Origin: a virus
IMG/VR virus record: IMGVR_UViG_3300023174_005893
Location: 1-32,380 of that record
DNA length: 32,380 bases
Reading direction: 5' to 3' (one strand)
This document shows, piece by piece, positions 24,226-32,380 of the stretch. Under the pieces are notes generated by a model. That model saw nothing but the letters and a program-made list of their open reading frames with translations, was not told the origin of the DNA and did no database searches. A program made the translations under genes and the position numbers. Positions within the stretch are counted from its first letter, which is position 1, and the number at the start of each line of letters is the position of its first letter.

Positions 24226-26069
24226 TGGCAACAATACAACAAAAACTCCGCCAACAGCGCCAGAGATCTTACCTTGGCAAAGATTTTGATGCTCTTAGAG
24301 ATAATCTTGCAACTTACGCAAAGAGTTACTACACAGACCAGATCAAAGATGTATCAGAAAGCTCTGTTGCAGGCATGTTCATTGACATGGCTGCATACAC
24401 AGGTGACGTCCTGTCATACTACCTTGACTACCAGTTTAATGAGCTGGATCTCTCATCTGCAACTGATGTTAACAATGTCGAACGTCTGATTAGAAGAACA
24501 GGCGTTAAGATCGGTGGCGCATCACCTGCCATCGTTAATGTCAACTTTTACGCAATAATTCCGGCACAAGTTTCTAATGGTATTTATCAGCCAAACACAC
24601 AGTATCTGCCAATCATTCAGTCAGGAACACAAGTAACATCAAATTCTGGAATCGTATTTGAGCTGGCAGAAGATGTTGATTTTGGTGCAGTTGATACTAC
24701 CGGAAAACTTACTACAGAATACAAGATCTTTTCACAAGATGCATCGGGAAATCCTACGCGATTTGTCATGAAACGCATTGGAATCTGCTCATCGGGAAGA
24801 GTTGCAACTGAGACTTTCACAATTGATGATAACTTTGTTCCCTTTAGAAGGATAACACTCACTAACATAAATGTGTCAGAGATTATTGGAGTTACAGATT
24901 CAGACGGGAACCAGTATTATGAAGTAGAATCACTCACACACGATGTTGTCTATAAAGCAACGACAAACACCAAGTATGATGCCGATGTTGTCGAGGATTC
25001 ACTTTCTGTTATTCCAGCGCCTAGACGTTTCACAACTAGCGGAAGTCGAGTGACAGGAAAGACAACTTTGACTTTTGGATCAGGAGACGCACAGTCACTC
25101 GATGATGACATCATACCCGACCCATCAGAGCTGGCACTGCCTCTATACGGATCGAAGAAGACGTTCAATAAGGCATCAATTGATCCTAATACACTACTGC
25201 AGACAAGGAGCTTGGGTATCTCACCTACAAGCACAACAATCACGGTGTCGTATCGTTATGGTGGTGGATTAAATAATAACGTGGGAGCAGGAACTATCAA
25301 TAGCATCACACGGCTTGTTCATCGTTTCCCGCCTTCTGCACCTACAAGTATTGCGTCTACAATTCGTGCAACTTTTGAAGTTGACAACACGGAAACAGCT
25401 GTAGGAGGTGAGGATGCATTGTCTCTTGAAGATCTAAGAGCTATTGCACTCAACTATGCAAATTCACAGAATAGAATCGTGACTAAACAAGACGCAGCAG
25501 CACGCATCTACACTATGCCATCTAATTTTGGTAGAGTTTACCGCGCAGGATTTCGCCCCAACCCAGTTAATCCACTGTCAACCTTAATGTACGTCATTAG
25601 TCGTAACTCTAGCGGCCAGCTTGTGCTATCAAGTGATACACTTAAGATTAACTTAAGTAAGTACCTCAATGAGTTTAGATTGATCTCTGATGCTATAGAC
25701 ATTGTTGATGCTGCAATTGTCAACATAAGAGTTAGATACACAGTGACACTTAATTCAACAGCTGTCAAGAACACAACACTACAGAAAATTAATCAGTCAC
25801 TTAAAGATTACTTTAACATCAAGAACTTCCAAATTGATCAAGGAATTCTAACATCTGATGTTATGAATATACTTCTGAACACAGATGGTGTCATAACAGT
25901 TGCCAATCTTACATTTGAAAGCGTTAATGGCGTTATCAATGGCACAGCATACAGCGATGTCATCTTCAATGTTACACAAAACACTTTAAATGGCGTGATA
26001 ATTCCACCACCCGGCGGTATATTTGAAGTTAGATATCCAGATTTTGATATTGTTGGTAACGTTAGCTAG
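24225..26069 (+). CDS. gp6-like baseplate wedge protein (Baseplate_J type)
   Basis: 614 residues, close to T4 gp6 in length. The start RSYLGKDFDALRDNLATYAK is followed by SSVAGMFIDMAAYTGDVLSY and VNNVERLIRRTGVKIGG, the typical gp6/gpJ N-terminal helix bundle. The middle is beta-rich, and from residue about 400 the sequence DLRAIALNYANSQNRIVTKQ leads to a domain that includes AAIVNIRVRYTVTL. In T4, gp6 dimers form the ring joining wedges. The gene directly follows gp25-like, as in T4 relatives. Confidence 0.9.
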   Translation: MATIQQKLRQQRQRSYLGKDFDALRDNLATYAKSYYTDQIKDVSESSVAGMFIDMAAYTGDVLSYYLDYQFNELDLSSATDVNNVERLIRRTGVKIGGASPAIVNVNFYAIIPAQVSNGIYQPNTQYLPIIQSGTQVTSNSGIVFELAEDVDFGAVDTTGKLTTEYKIFSQDASGNPTRFVMKRIGICSSGRVATETFTIDDNFVPFRRITLTNINVSEIIGVTDSDGNQYYEVESLTHDVVYKATTNTKYDADVVEDSLSVIPAPRRFTTSGSRVTGKTTLTFGSGDAQSLDDDIIPDPSELALPLYGSKKTFNKASIDPNTLLQTRSLGISPTSTTITVSYRYGGGLNNNVGAGTINSITRLVHRFPPSAPTSIASTIRATFEVDNTETAVGGEDALSLEDLRAIALNYANSQNRIVTKQDAAARIYTMPSNFGRVYRAGFRPNPVNPLSTLMYVISRNSSGQLVLSSDTLKINLSKYLNEFRLISDAIDIVDAAIVNIRVRYTVTLNSTAVKNTTLQKINQSLKDYFNIKNFQIDQGILTSDVMNILLNTDGVITVANLTFESVNGVINGTAYSDVIFNVTQNTLNGVIIPPPGGIFEVRYPDFDIVGNVS

Positions 26070-26077
26070 GAGATGAA

Positions 26078-27589
26078 ATGTATTTAGCACTATCGGCAAG
26101 TAAAGATACATACATTACCAATAAGATAATTGGTTCTTCCTTCCGTGCCACTGATGCAAATCTAGGACAGGCAGGGACGCTTGATCTATTTAAGCTTTAT
26201 GATGAGAATAGGATTGTAGGTGAGACAAATCCAATCGAGCTTTCTAGAATTCTCATTAAATTTGATTATACACCGCTCAGAAATCTACTTGCCACAAAGC
26301 TCAACACAAATGATAGCTCATTCAAATGCGAGCTAGTTTTAAAAGATGTCTACGGTGGTCAACCAACACCAACAAACTTTAAGATAATTGTCTTTCCACT
26401 ATCAAGAAGCTTTGATGAAGGTGTTGGAAGAGATGTTGTCGGTTATAGAGACATTGATGTCTGCAATTTTTTAACTGCATCTGTCTCAACAGGCCAAGTT
26501 GAGAAGTGGTATGTTACAGGAGCCGATAAACAAGGGTTGTTAGGTTCTTCTGATATTGACGTCATTTCAAGTGGCAATCTAAATGATGGAAATGGTGTTG
26601 TCAACCTGTGGAAAGAGCAAATCTTTACAACAGGTGAAGAGGATCTTAGAGTTGATATTACTGATATTGTGTCAGGAACTCTTGCAGGCTTATTGCCCGA
26701 TCATGGGTTTAGAGTGTCCTATTCGGGATCACAAGAAACAGATGAGTTTACACGTTTTGTAAAGCGATTTACGTCACGTAATGCAACAAATGTAGGTAAA
26801 CGTCCTAATATTGTTGTAACTTACAATGATCTTGTTCGTGATAATCACAATAATTTCTTTTTCAACGAAGTAGGGAAGCTTCTTCTATCAAATAATGTTA
26901 GAGGAATACCAAGAAACATCCTGTCTGGTACTTTGCTTACACCAATAACAGGAACAAATTGCATGATCTTGAAGTTATCAACAGGATCATTTTCAAAGCA
27001 ATTTAATGTTTCACAACTAAGCTATGGGCAGAATTTTGTTACAGGTGTCTACACAGCTGATGTTATTTTAAACAGCTTTGAGAATTCATCTATCTACAAT
27101 CATTTAATAGGTACGGGATCAGTTGAATTTACCGAGGTGTGGGGTTCTATTGACGGAAAAGTAGGTTTCCAGACAGGATCACTCACTGTTTACAGACCTG
27201 ATACAGAGCAGTATCATGTTGATCTTGAAAGATTGACAATTAGCATGACAAATATGAGGACATCATATCAGCAGAATGAGCAATATCGATTTAGAATTTT
27301 CATAGAAGACATCACAAGACAGTTTATATCTAAGAAACTTCCTTATGAGAACAAAGGAATATTTGTTGAGGACATCTACTACCAAGTTCGCGACACAGAT
27401 TTAAATGAGGTGATTGTGCCATTTCACAATCCAGGAACGGCTGTGTCAAATGACACGTCAAGTCACTACTTTGACTTTAATATGACATCACTTCCTCGTG
27501 GTCGCACATATACATTTGACTTCAAGATCTTAAGAGAGGGTTCAGAAGTTGTCTTCAAGGACGTTGCAGCAAAATTTAGGGTGGATTAA
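26078..27589 (+). CDS. Baseplate-region structural protein with DNRLRE/CBM96-like N-terminus
   Basis: 503 residues. Residues about 5-80 read LSASKDTYITNKIIG, then ATDANLGQAGTLDLFKLYD and SRILIKFDYTPL. This DTYI-NxG-LIKF pattern is that of DNRLRE/CBM96-like beta-sandwich modules. The middle includes FVKRFTSRNATNVGKRPNIV, and the rest is beta-rich. It sits between gp6-like and the large gpI/gp7-like gene with AGGAGA four bases before the ATG, so it is probably a wedge or peripheral baseplate component. The function within the baseplate is inferred from position only. Confidence 0.72.
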   Translation: MYLALSASKDTYITNKIIGSSFRATDANLGQAGTLDLFKLYDENRIVGETNPIELSRILIKFDYTPLRNLLATKLNTNDSSFKCELVLKDVYGGQPTPTNFKIIVFPLSRSFDEGVGRDVVGYRDIDVCNFLTASVSTGQVEKWYVTGADKQGLLGSSDIDVISSGNLNDGNGVVNLWKEQIFTTGEEDLRVDITDIVSGTLAGLLPDHGFRVSYSGSQETDEFTRFVKRFTSRNATNVGKRPNIVVTYNDLVRDNHNNFFFNEVGKLLLSNNVRGIPRNILSGTLLTPITGTNCMILKLSTGSFSKQFNVSQLSYGQNFVTGVYTADVILNSFENSSIYNHLIGTGSVEFTEVWGSIDGKVGFQTGSLTVYRPDTEQYHVDLERLTISMTNMRTSYQQNEQYRFRIFIEDITRQFISKKLPYENKGIFVEDIYYQVRDTDLNEVIVPFHNPGTAVSNDTSSHYFDFNMTSLPRGRTYTFDFKILREGSEVVFKDVAAKFRVD

Positions 27590-27591
27590 TC

Positions 27592-30500
27592 ATGGCATCA
27601 AGTGTTGTTAGAACCAATCGCCCAGCAGTTTTCACTTCAAACTTAAAGCTTGCGTCGCTGTCTAATCGTTATGATGGTGTCACAATTAGCAACCAGGAAT
27701 CATCAAATATCGGCAATACAGGCTCTTTTAGATATGATCAAATTGGTGCTGCGTTAAAGTCCACACAAGAGCTCAATATTGACTACACACAGTTTGAAAA
27801 TCACACTTTTTTCAACTCTGCAGTCGCAAAAGTTAATGTTGCATTTGATAGAATAATCAATAACTACCCATTCGATGGAAGCATCCAAGAGATACAAGAT
27901 TTTGAAGATAGCTTGACAGGATACGAGAAGTATATTCTCTCCCAGTTTTCTAAAAGTAGAAATTTCTTACTTTTTAATGGGACAAATCACATCGCAGTTA
28001 TCGATGCAGCAGGTATTAATTTTCCAACTGTATCAAAGAATGACACGGGAATGGGCGTCCTTGATCCAGGTACAAATAGCTTCTCATTTGAGTTATTTTG
28101 CTATCCTGCAGCACAAACAAATAGCAACCAGATTATCTTGCAGAAAAGAAAAGATGAGACAACTGCAATTACGCTTGCGCTATCGCAGTCTTCGTCGACG
28201 GGATCCTGCGACGCGCTCTTCATTGTCTCGCTAGGTAGCACGTACGCAACAGCATCAGCGCCTGTTGTAAAGGGACAATTTAACCACCTGTATTTTGAAT
28301 ACAACGCACAGGCATCATCGTCATCACTTGCCATCTACCGCGATCTTGAACTTGCATCACCCCCAACAGACTTTGTCATTTTTGATGACTTAAATTTTAG
28401 CGCTGCTGATCTTTTAATAGGTTCTGGTTCGTCTCACACAGCAGGCACTTACACGTTTGTGCCACAGCAGCAGTTGTCGGGTGCATTAGACGAACTGAGA
28501 TTTTTTCATGACACAAGATCAACGGCAGATCTTGATTACAATTGGAAAAAAGAGATTTACACAACATCGCCCTTAAAGCTGTATTTTAAGTTTAATGAGC
28601 CTACAGGCGCTTATGCAGCAAGCGATGTTGTCCTTGATTATTCAGGAAATTCACTACACTCGTACATTACAAGCTACAATAACACACTAAGAGCGGGCGC
28701 AGGAATAAAAAATCCGATGATCGCCGAAGATCCAGAGCGGTGCCCTGTTCTATTTGCAGATTATCCTGCGACACTAACATACAATCAAGATCTTCTGGCA
28801 GATGCGCGTGACTTCGACGCTGCTAATCCTAATTTGATCACTAAGATCATACCTGCACATTATCTTAGAGAGGGCTTAGTAAGTCAAGGATTTGCAGATG
28901 AAGATGGAACAATTGGCAATGACTTCACAGGAACGTCAATTCCAGGAACAGGTGAGATAGGATCACCCCAGATTATAACAGCGATGCTGCTCGTCTATGC
29001 AAAGTTCTTTGATGAGCTGAAGATGTTTGTGGATCATTTCTCAAATCTGGTCCATGTTGATTATGATCAAGATATATCAGTTAGTGATAAATTTCTACCA
29101 TTTCTTGCAAATTATTATGGTTTTGAGGTGCCGTCTTTCTTTAAGACAGCTCTCGGCGAGCAGTTTTACGATGGAAGAAATGTCACGCAGAATGATGAGA
29201 AATTAGCACAAAATCTTGACTATGTGAGAAAGCAGCTGTGGCGTCGCCTATTAATAAACATGTCAAGCATAATGAGAGAAAAAGGAACCAATTCATCGGT
29301 TCGTTCTCTTTTCAATGCAGCAGGTATTATTCCCGAGAACTTCTTTACAATTAGAGAGTTTGGCGGCCCTAAAAAGGACTTTCTTACTGGGCGCAGAGAG
29401 AATAAGACAGAAGTTGCTACAATGCTTGACTTCTCAGGTAGTTTAAATCTAACACCAGGAACACTTAATTCACAAGGATTTTCGTCTGTAAAGCCAAGAA
29501 TTATCGGAAGCTTCCTCTCAGGATCACGTGTTGAACCAGGTTACCCAGCCATTGCAGGAACACCATCTGATGGTCTGTTTACATCAGGATCTTTCACACT
29601 TGAGGGTATCTACAAGTATTCAGAACGTCAAGTGCACTTTGCGTCAGAGAGCCTGATGAGGCTTCACGTTACAGGAACAGCATCGCCTTCTAGCGAGCAC
29701 GGCGTTCTTTTTAATGTCATTGCATCATCAGGGAGCAGAGAAGGCGATTATTCACTAACGCTTTACGGGCGCCCACTTCAAGGTATTTCAACAAATGTTA
29801 TTACCTTACAGCTGACAGACGTCAATGTCTTTGATGGTGACAAGTGGAACATTGCTTTTGGGCGTCAGAGAAGCGACCAGATAGACCATGTATCTTCATC
29901 TTACTTTCTGCGCGCCGGTAAGAATATCGATACTGAGACAATTGTTACTTTCCAGACGTCATCTTACTTTTATGATGTAGATACATTCGGAACGACCAAC
30001 GTCCTCCAGAATGTAAGTAGTAATTACAATGCATCTGGAGCTTTTATTGTCATTGGTTCACAGAGCATGGCGTCAGGAGCGTCGTTCTTGAACAGCTACA
30101 CAACCGATGCCAAGGTTACCAACTTTACGGGACGTGTTGCTCAACTAAGAACGTGGTCGAAGACACTGACAGATGCAGAATTTAGTGAGCATGTTCGAAA
30201 CTTTAAGTCGTTAGGCGTCGTTGATCCTAAAATCAATTTCTCATTTGACACTGAGACAACAGGCACATTTGAGCGCTTGCGAGTTGATACTAGCACAGAC
30301 CAGTTTGTGACAGGAGCCGACAATAGCGGTGAAATTCAGATCTTCGACTTCAGTCAGAACAACTTAGTATTGTCAGGTTTTGGATTTGAAGCAGGTGCAA
30401 GAGTTATCAAACCAGAAACATTCTACTACTCACATTTGGCACCCAACTTTGACCAGAGTACAACGACTAATAAAGTACGTGTGAGGAGTTTGCAGCGACC

Positions 30501-30987
30501 CGAAGAATATGACGTTGACACGGCCAGAATTGCACCCGTCTATGACGTCATTAGGAGTGAAGAGCCTGAGGACGATCGTCGTTTCCTTATCGAGTACTCT
30601 GTTGTTAAAGCACTTAACGAAGATATTGTTAGACTTTTAGCAGACCTGGATTTCTTCAATAACGGACTTGGAAAACCTTCCTATCTCTATGATGAGTACT
30701 ACCCAGATGTTGAGCAGCTTCGAAAGATCTACTTTAATCGTCTAACTGATAAACTTAACTACAAAGTCTTCTTCGATCTCTTTAAGTGGTTTGACACATC
30801 TTATACTGATCTTATAAGCTCTTTGATGCCCAAGAAGACACAATTCTTAGGCATTAACTACACGATTGAATCACACATGCTTGAGCGACACAGGATGCGT
30901 TATCTCTACGACCAGCAGTATACATTAGGCACAGTCGCTGTCCAGAATGAGACAGGTGTTAGCTTTGAAACTGGCATTATCACATAG
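27592..30987 (+). CDS. Large baseplate protein (gpI/gp7-like) with two LamG-type domains
   Basis: 1131 residues, the largest gene here. Residues about 123-345 look like a concanavalin/LamG module (NFLLFNGTNHIAV; GALDELRFFHDTRSTADLDY; LKLYFKFNEPTG). At about 550-600, MREKGTNSSVRSLFNAAGI with IREFGG is the pattern of tail protein I-type and gp7-like baseplate proteins. A second LamG-like module lies at about 655-870 (LFTSGSFTLEGIYKY; VAQLRTWSKTLTDAEFSEHV). The C-terminus (TQFLGINYTIESHMLERHRM) also recalls large baseplate proteins of T4-like phages. The LamG modules would bind sugars. This looks like a wedge protein that gained receptor- or glycan-binding inserts. Confidence 0.82.
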   Translation: MASSVVRTNRPAVFTSNLKLASLSNRYDGVTISNQESSNIGNTGSFRYDQIGAALKSTQELNIDYTQFENHTFFNSAVAKVNVAFDRIINNYPFDGSIQEIQDFEDSLTGYEKYILSQFSKSRNFLLFNGTNHIAVIDAAGINFPTVSKNDTGMGVLDPGTNSFSFELFCYPAAQTNSNQIILQKRKDETTAITLALSQSSSTGSCDALFIVSLGSTYATASAPVVKGQFNHLYFEYNAQASSSSLAIYRDLELASPPTDFVIFDDLNFSAADLLIGSGSSHTAGTYTFVPQQQLSGALDELRFFHDTRSTADLDYNWKKEIYTTSPLKLYFKFNEPTGAYAASDVVLDYSGNSLHSYITSYNNTLRAGAGIKNPMIAEDPERCPVLFADYPATLTYNQDLLADARDFDAANPNLITKIIPAHYLREGLVSQGFADEDGTIGNDFTGTSIPGTGEIGSPQIITAMLLVYAKFFDELKMFVDHFSNLVHVDYDQDISVSDKFLPFLANYYGFEVPSFFKTALGEQFYDGRNVTQNDEKLAQNLDYVRKQLWRRLLINMSSIMREKGTNSSVRSLFNAAGIIPENFFTIREFGGPKKDFLTGRRENKTEVATMLDFSGSLNLTPGTLNSQGFSSVKPRIIGSFLSGSRVEPGYPAIAGTPSDGLFTSGSFTLEGIYKYSERQVHFASESLMRLHVTGTASPSSEHGVLFNVIASSGSREGDYSLTLYGRPLQGISTNVITLQLTDVNVFDGDKWNIAFGRQRSDQIDHVSSSYFLRAGKNIDTETIVTFQTSSYFYDVDTFGTTNVLQNVSSNYNASGAFIVIGSQSMASGASFLNSYTTDAKVTNFTGRVAQLRTWSKTLTDAEFSEHVRNFKSLGVVDPKINFSFDTETTGTFERLRVDTSTDQFVTGADNSGEIQIFDFSQNNLVLSGFGFEAGARVIKPETFYYSHLAPNFDQSTTTNKVRVRSLQRPEEYDVDTARIAPVYDVIRSEEPEDDRRFLIEYSVVKALNEDIVRLLADLDFFNNGLGKPSYLYDEYYPDVEQLRKIYFNRLTDKLNYKVFFDLFKWFDTSYTDLISSLMPKKTQFLGINYTIESHMLERHRMRYLYDQQYTLGTVAVQNETGVSFETGIIT

Positions 30988-30995
30988 TTATTATC

Positions 30996-31724
30996 ATGTC
31001 ATACACACCATTCAACGAGAGCCTGCACGTCATTAGAGGCAATTCTAATCAAGATGGAATAGACATAACTCCTGTAAGTCAGCTACTTCAGGGGAATGAG
31101 ATCAGAGATCCTCTACGACTGAGAAAAGGTGTTCTACCATATATGGGGCTGCGCTCGATTAGAGTTGATGAGCAAGGCCTAATAGACAAATCAATAGAGA
31201 TCAACGACCTTGGGCAGGATGTTAAATCATCAACAACGGCGTATGTGGACACAACAGAGCGATGGACACCCACACAGATCATCCAGGGAGATCTGGCGGA
31301 GAGTTTTCTCAGTGAGCTTGTGACACAGCAAGTGATTGATGAGAAAAATGACGGTCAAATTAGTGTTTTTGAGCCAGACGGAATTGAAGTTCCCTATGCA
31401 TTGCGCGGATTTAAAGGAAGCCTCAATGGAGAAAATGAGTATATAGGGGCTCAATTACTTGATAGCAAGTATCAACTTCTTGATGGCCTTGATGACTTTC
31501 TAGATGGTCAAGAAGAGATCTTGGGGATAGCAGTTCCTGCAATTCAATCTATGAATGATCAACTTTTAAAGCCCTTTGAAGATCTTAGACACGACGACAC
31601 AGATCGTTTTGGCATCAATATTTTAAACCAGAATGTAAATCTGTATGATCGATATGCGGCAGGAGGTTTTGTGTATGCAGGCAATGACCGCGACTCAATC
31701 GCCTTCGCTGGACTCAAAGGCTAA
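30996..31724 (+). CDS. Structural protein of unknown family in the baseplate module
   Basis: 242 residues with no recognised domain. It has LRKGVLPYMGLRSIRVDEQG and VDTTERWTPTQIIQGDLAES, then an acidic helical stretch LLDGLDDFLDGQEEILGIAV. The finish RYAAGGFVYAGNDRDSIAFA is glycine-rich. It starts 8 bases after the large baseplate gene and is followed 2 bases later by another structural gene, so it is probably part of the tail. A connector or short fibre-attachment protein is possible, but nothing in the sequence shows this. The ATG lacks a clear Shine-Dalgarno and is preceded by the TAGTTATTA box. Confidence 0.65.
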   Translation: MSYTPFNESLHVIRGNSNQDGIDITPVSQLLQGNEIRDPLRLRKGVLPYMGLRSIRVDEQGLIDKSIEINDLGQDVKSSTTAYVDTTERWTPTQIIQGDLAESFLSELVTQQVIDEKNDGQISVFEPDGIEVPYALRGFKGSLNGENEYIGAQLLDSKYQLLDGLDDFLDGQEEILGIAVPAIQSMNDQLLKPFEDLRHDDTDRFGINILNQNVNLYDRYAAGGFVYAGNDRDSIAFAGLKG

Positions 31725-31726
31725 TA

Positions 31727-32380
31727 ATGTCAACTAAATTTCTTAGAAAAACTGTTCGGCGCCTGATAAGAGATTATGACCAGTTCCAGGATGCCTATCC
31801 ACAGCTTATTAGATCATCTGATCCACTTGATAACGGTGTTGATAGCAACGCACAGTTTGCAGATGATAGGTCAATTGTGTTCTCGACAAATAACACATCA
31901 TTTCCTGCAATGGTCCCTGTGGGTTCGACAACATTGCCATCGAGCTCAATTAGTGTCGCTGTAGCTGTCACACCTTCTTCGGTCGAACAGCGTCCGAAGT
32001 TGCCGGGGAGCAGTGAGACACTCAAGCCATTTGATGAAAGTCTGTTCTATCTTCCTGCAGCATATGAAAATACAGCATCAATTGCACTAGCCCCTGGATT
32101 CAATATTCCCACCAGGAATAAAATTGGCATCCCAATTGATATTACATCGCAGCAAGAAAAATTCCTATTTAGATTGGGAAGAACAGATACTAATGCAGAT
32201 TCTGGCGGGCTTTTTTATGGACAAGCAAGTACAGGATTTTGTTACTACAATTTTGACCTAAAAAGATGGGAAGATATTGGTCTAAATAACAATAGTTACG
32301 TTGGCTATATGGGTAATGTAACACCTGCCAATGAGACCACTTTTAGTGGTCAGAATTACTTTATGGCACAATTTGTTGGC
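31727..32380 (+). CDS. Structural protein, 3' end cut by the window (partial)
   Basis: An open frame runs from ATG 31727 to the last base without a stop (218 codons), so the gene continues beyond the window. The start MSTKFLRKTVRRLIRDYDQF is basic and helical. The rest is Ser/Thr- and Pro-rich and then beta-rich, with FLFRLGRTDTNADSGGLFYG and FCYYNFDLKRWEDIGL, which could be the start of a LamG-like or fibre-type fold. Position in the baseplate module suggests a tail or fibre protein. No firm family is visible. Confidence 0.75.
   Translation, partial: MSTKFLRKTVRRLIRDYDQFQDAYPQLIRSSDPLDNGVDSNAQFADDRSIVFSTNNTSFPAMVPVGSTTLPSSSISVAVAVTPSSVEQRPKLPGSSETLKPFDESLFYLPAAYENTASIALAPGFNIPTRNKIGIPIDITSQQEKFLFRLGRTDTNADSGGLFYGQASTGFCYYNFDLKRWEDIGLNNNSYVGYMGNVTPANETTFSGQNYFMAQFVG

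Noticed and set aside
1-32380. tRNA, rRNA, CRISPR array, IS element or integrase
   Set aside because: Genes cover nearly all bases, the longest gaps are about 60 bases, and I saw no repeat-spacer pattern, cloverleaf, or recombinase motif.

Overview
This window looks like part of the genome of a large tailed phage with a contractile tail (a T4-like myovirus), probably uncultured and plausibly aquatic. All 36 recognisable genes lie on the + strand. They are packed tightly, many with ATGA or TAATG stop/start overlaps. I see no rRNA, tRNA, CRISPR array, IS element or transposase. The phage assignment rests on the tail module at 21341-32380 (spike-like, gp25-like, gp6-like and gpI/gp7-like baseplate proteins), a gp55-like late sigma factor at 20241, and a truncated fibre-type C-terminus at the left edge. 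The host cannot be named from the sequence.

Layout. (1) 1-1437: virion-surface or adhesion genes. These are a fibre C-terminus, a protein with a discoidin-like and a PA14-like domain, and a 66-residue protein with the processing signature of Flp/Tad type IV pilins. (2) 1468-16705: a very dense glycan island. It holds ten of the window's twelve glycosyltransferase or glycosyltransferase-like genes (one with two catalytic domains), an FkbM-type methyltransferase, a left-handed beta-helix acyltransferase, a cupin and a DegT-like PLP protein. It also has four nucleotide-sugar enzymes: GDP-mannose 4,6-dehydratase, GDP-fucose synthase, UDP-glucose dehydrogenase type and NAD-dependent epimerase. (3) 16718-19958: a PD-(D/E)XK nuclease with a probable Fe-S cluster, then two more GT4 glycosyltransferases. 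(4) 19958-21341: a small membrane protein, the late sigma factor and a conserved-looking helical protein. (5) 21341-32380: the baseplate module, ending in a gene cut by the right edge.

How the parts may work together. The island can in principle make GDP-L-fucose from host GDP-mannose (gmd, then fcl) and use it through a fucosyltransferase-like protein at 12273. It can also make a UDP-uronic acid (ugd) and epimerise it (15812). Several transferases could then build a decorated chain that is methylated and acylated. I infer that the product is a glycan on the virion, on the phage-encoded pilin-like protein, or on the host surface. The sequence alone does not say which. No sugar-1-phosphate nucleotidylyltransferase, flippase or polymerase is seen here, so the host must supply the precursors.

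Base composition is patchy. The stretch from about 4054 to 9605, the fucosyltransferase gene at 12273-13049 and the hydrophobic baseplate-region gene at 22582-23724 are visibly more AT-rich than 1468-3339, the end of ugd, or the large baseplate genes. This fits assembly of the island from several sources.
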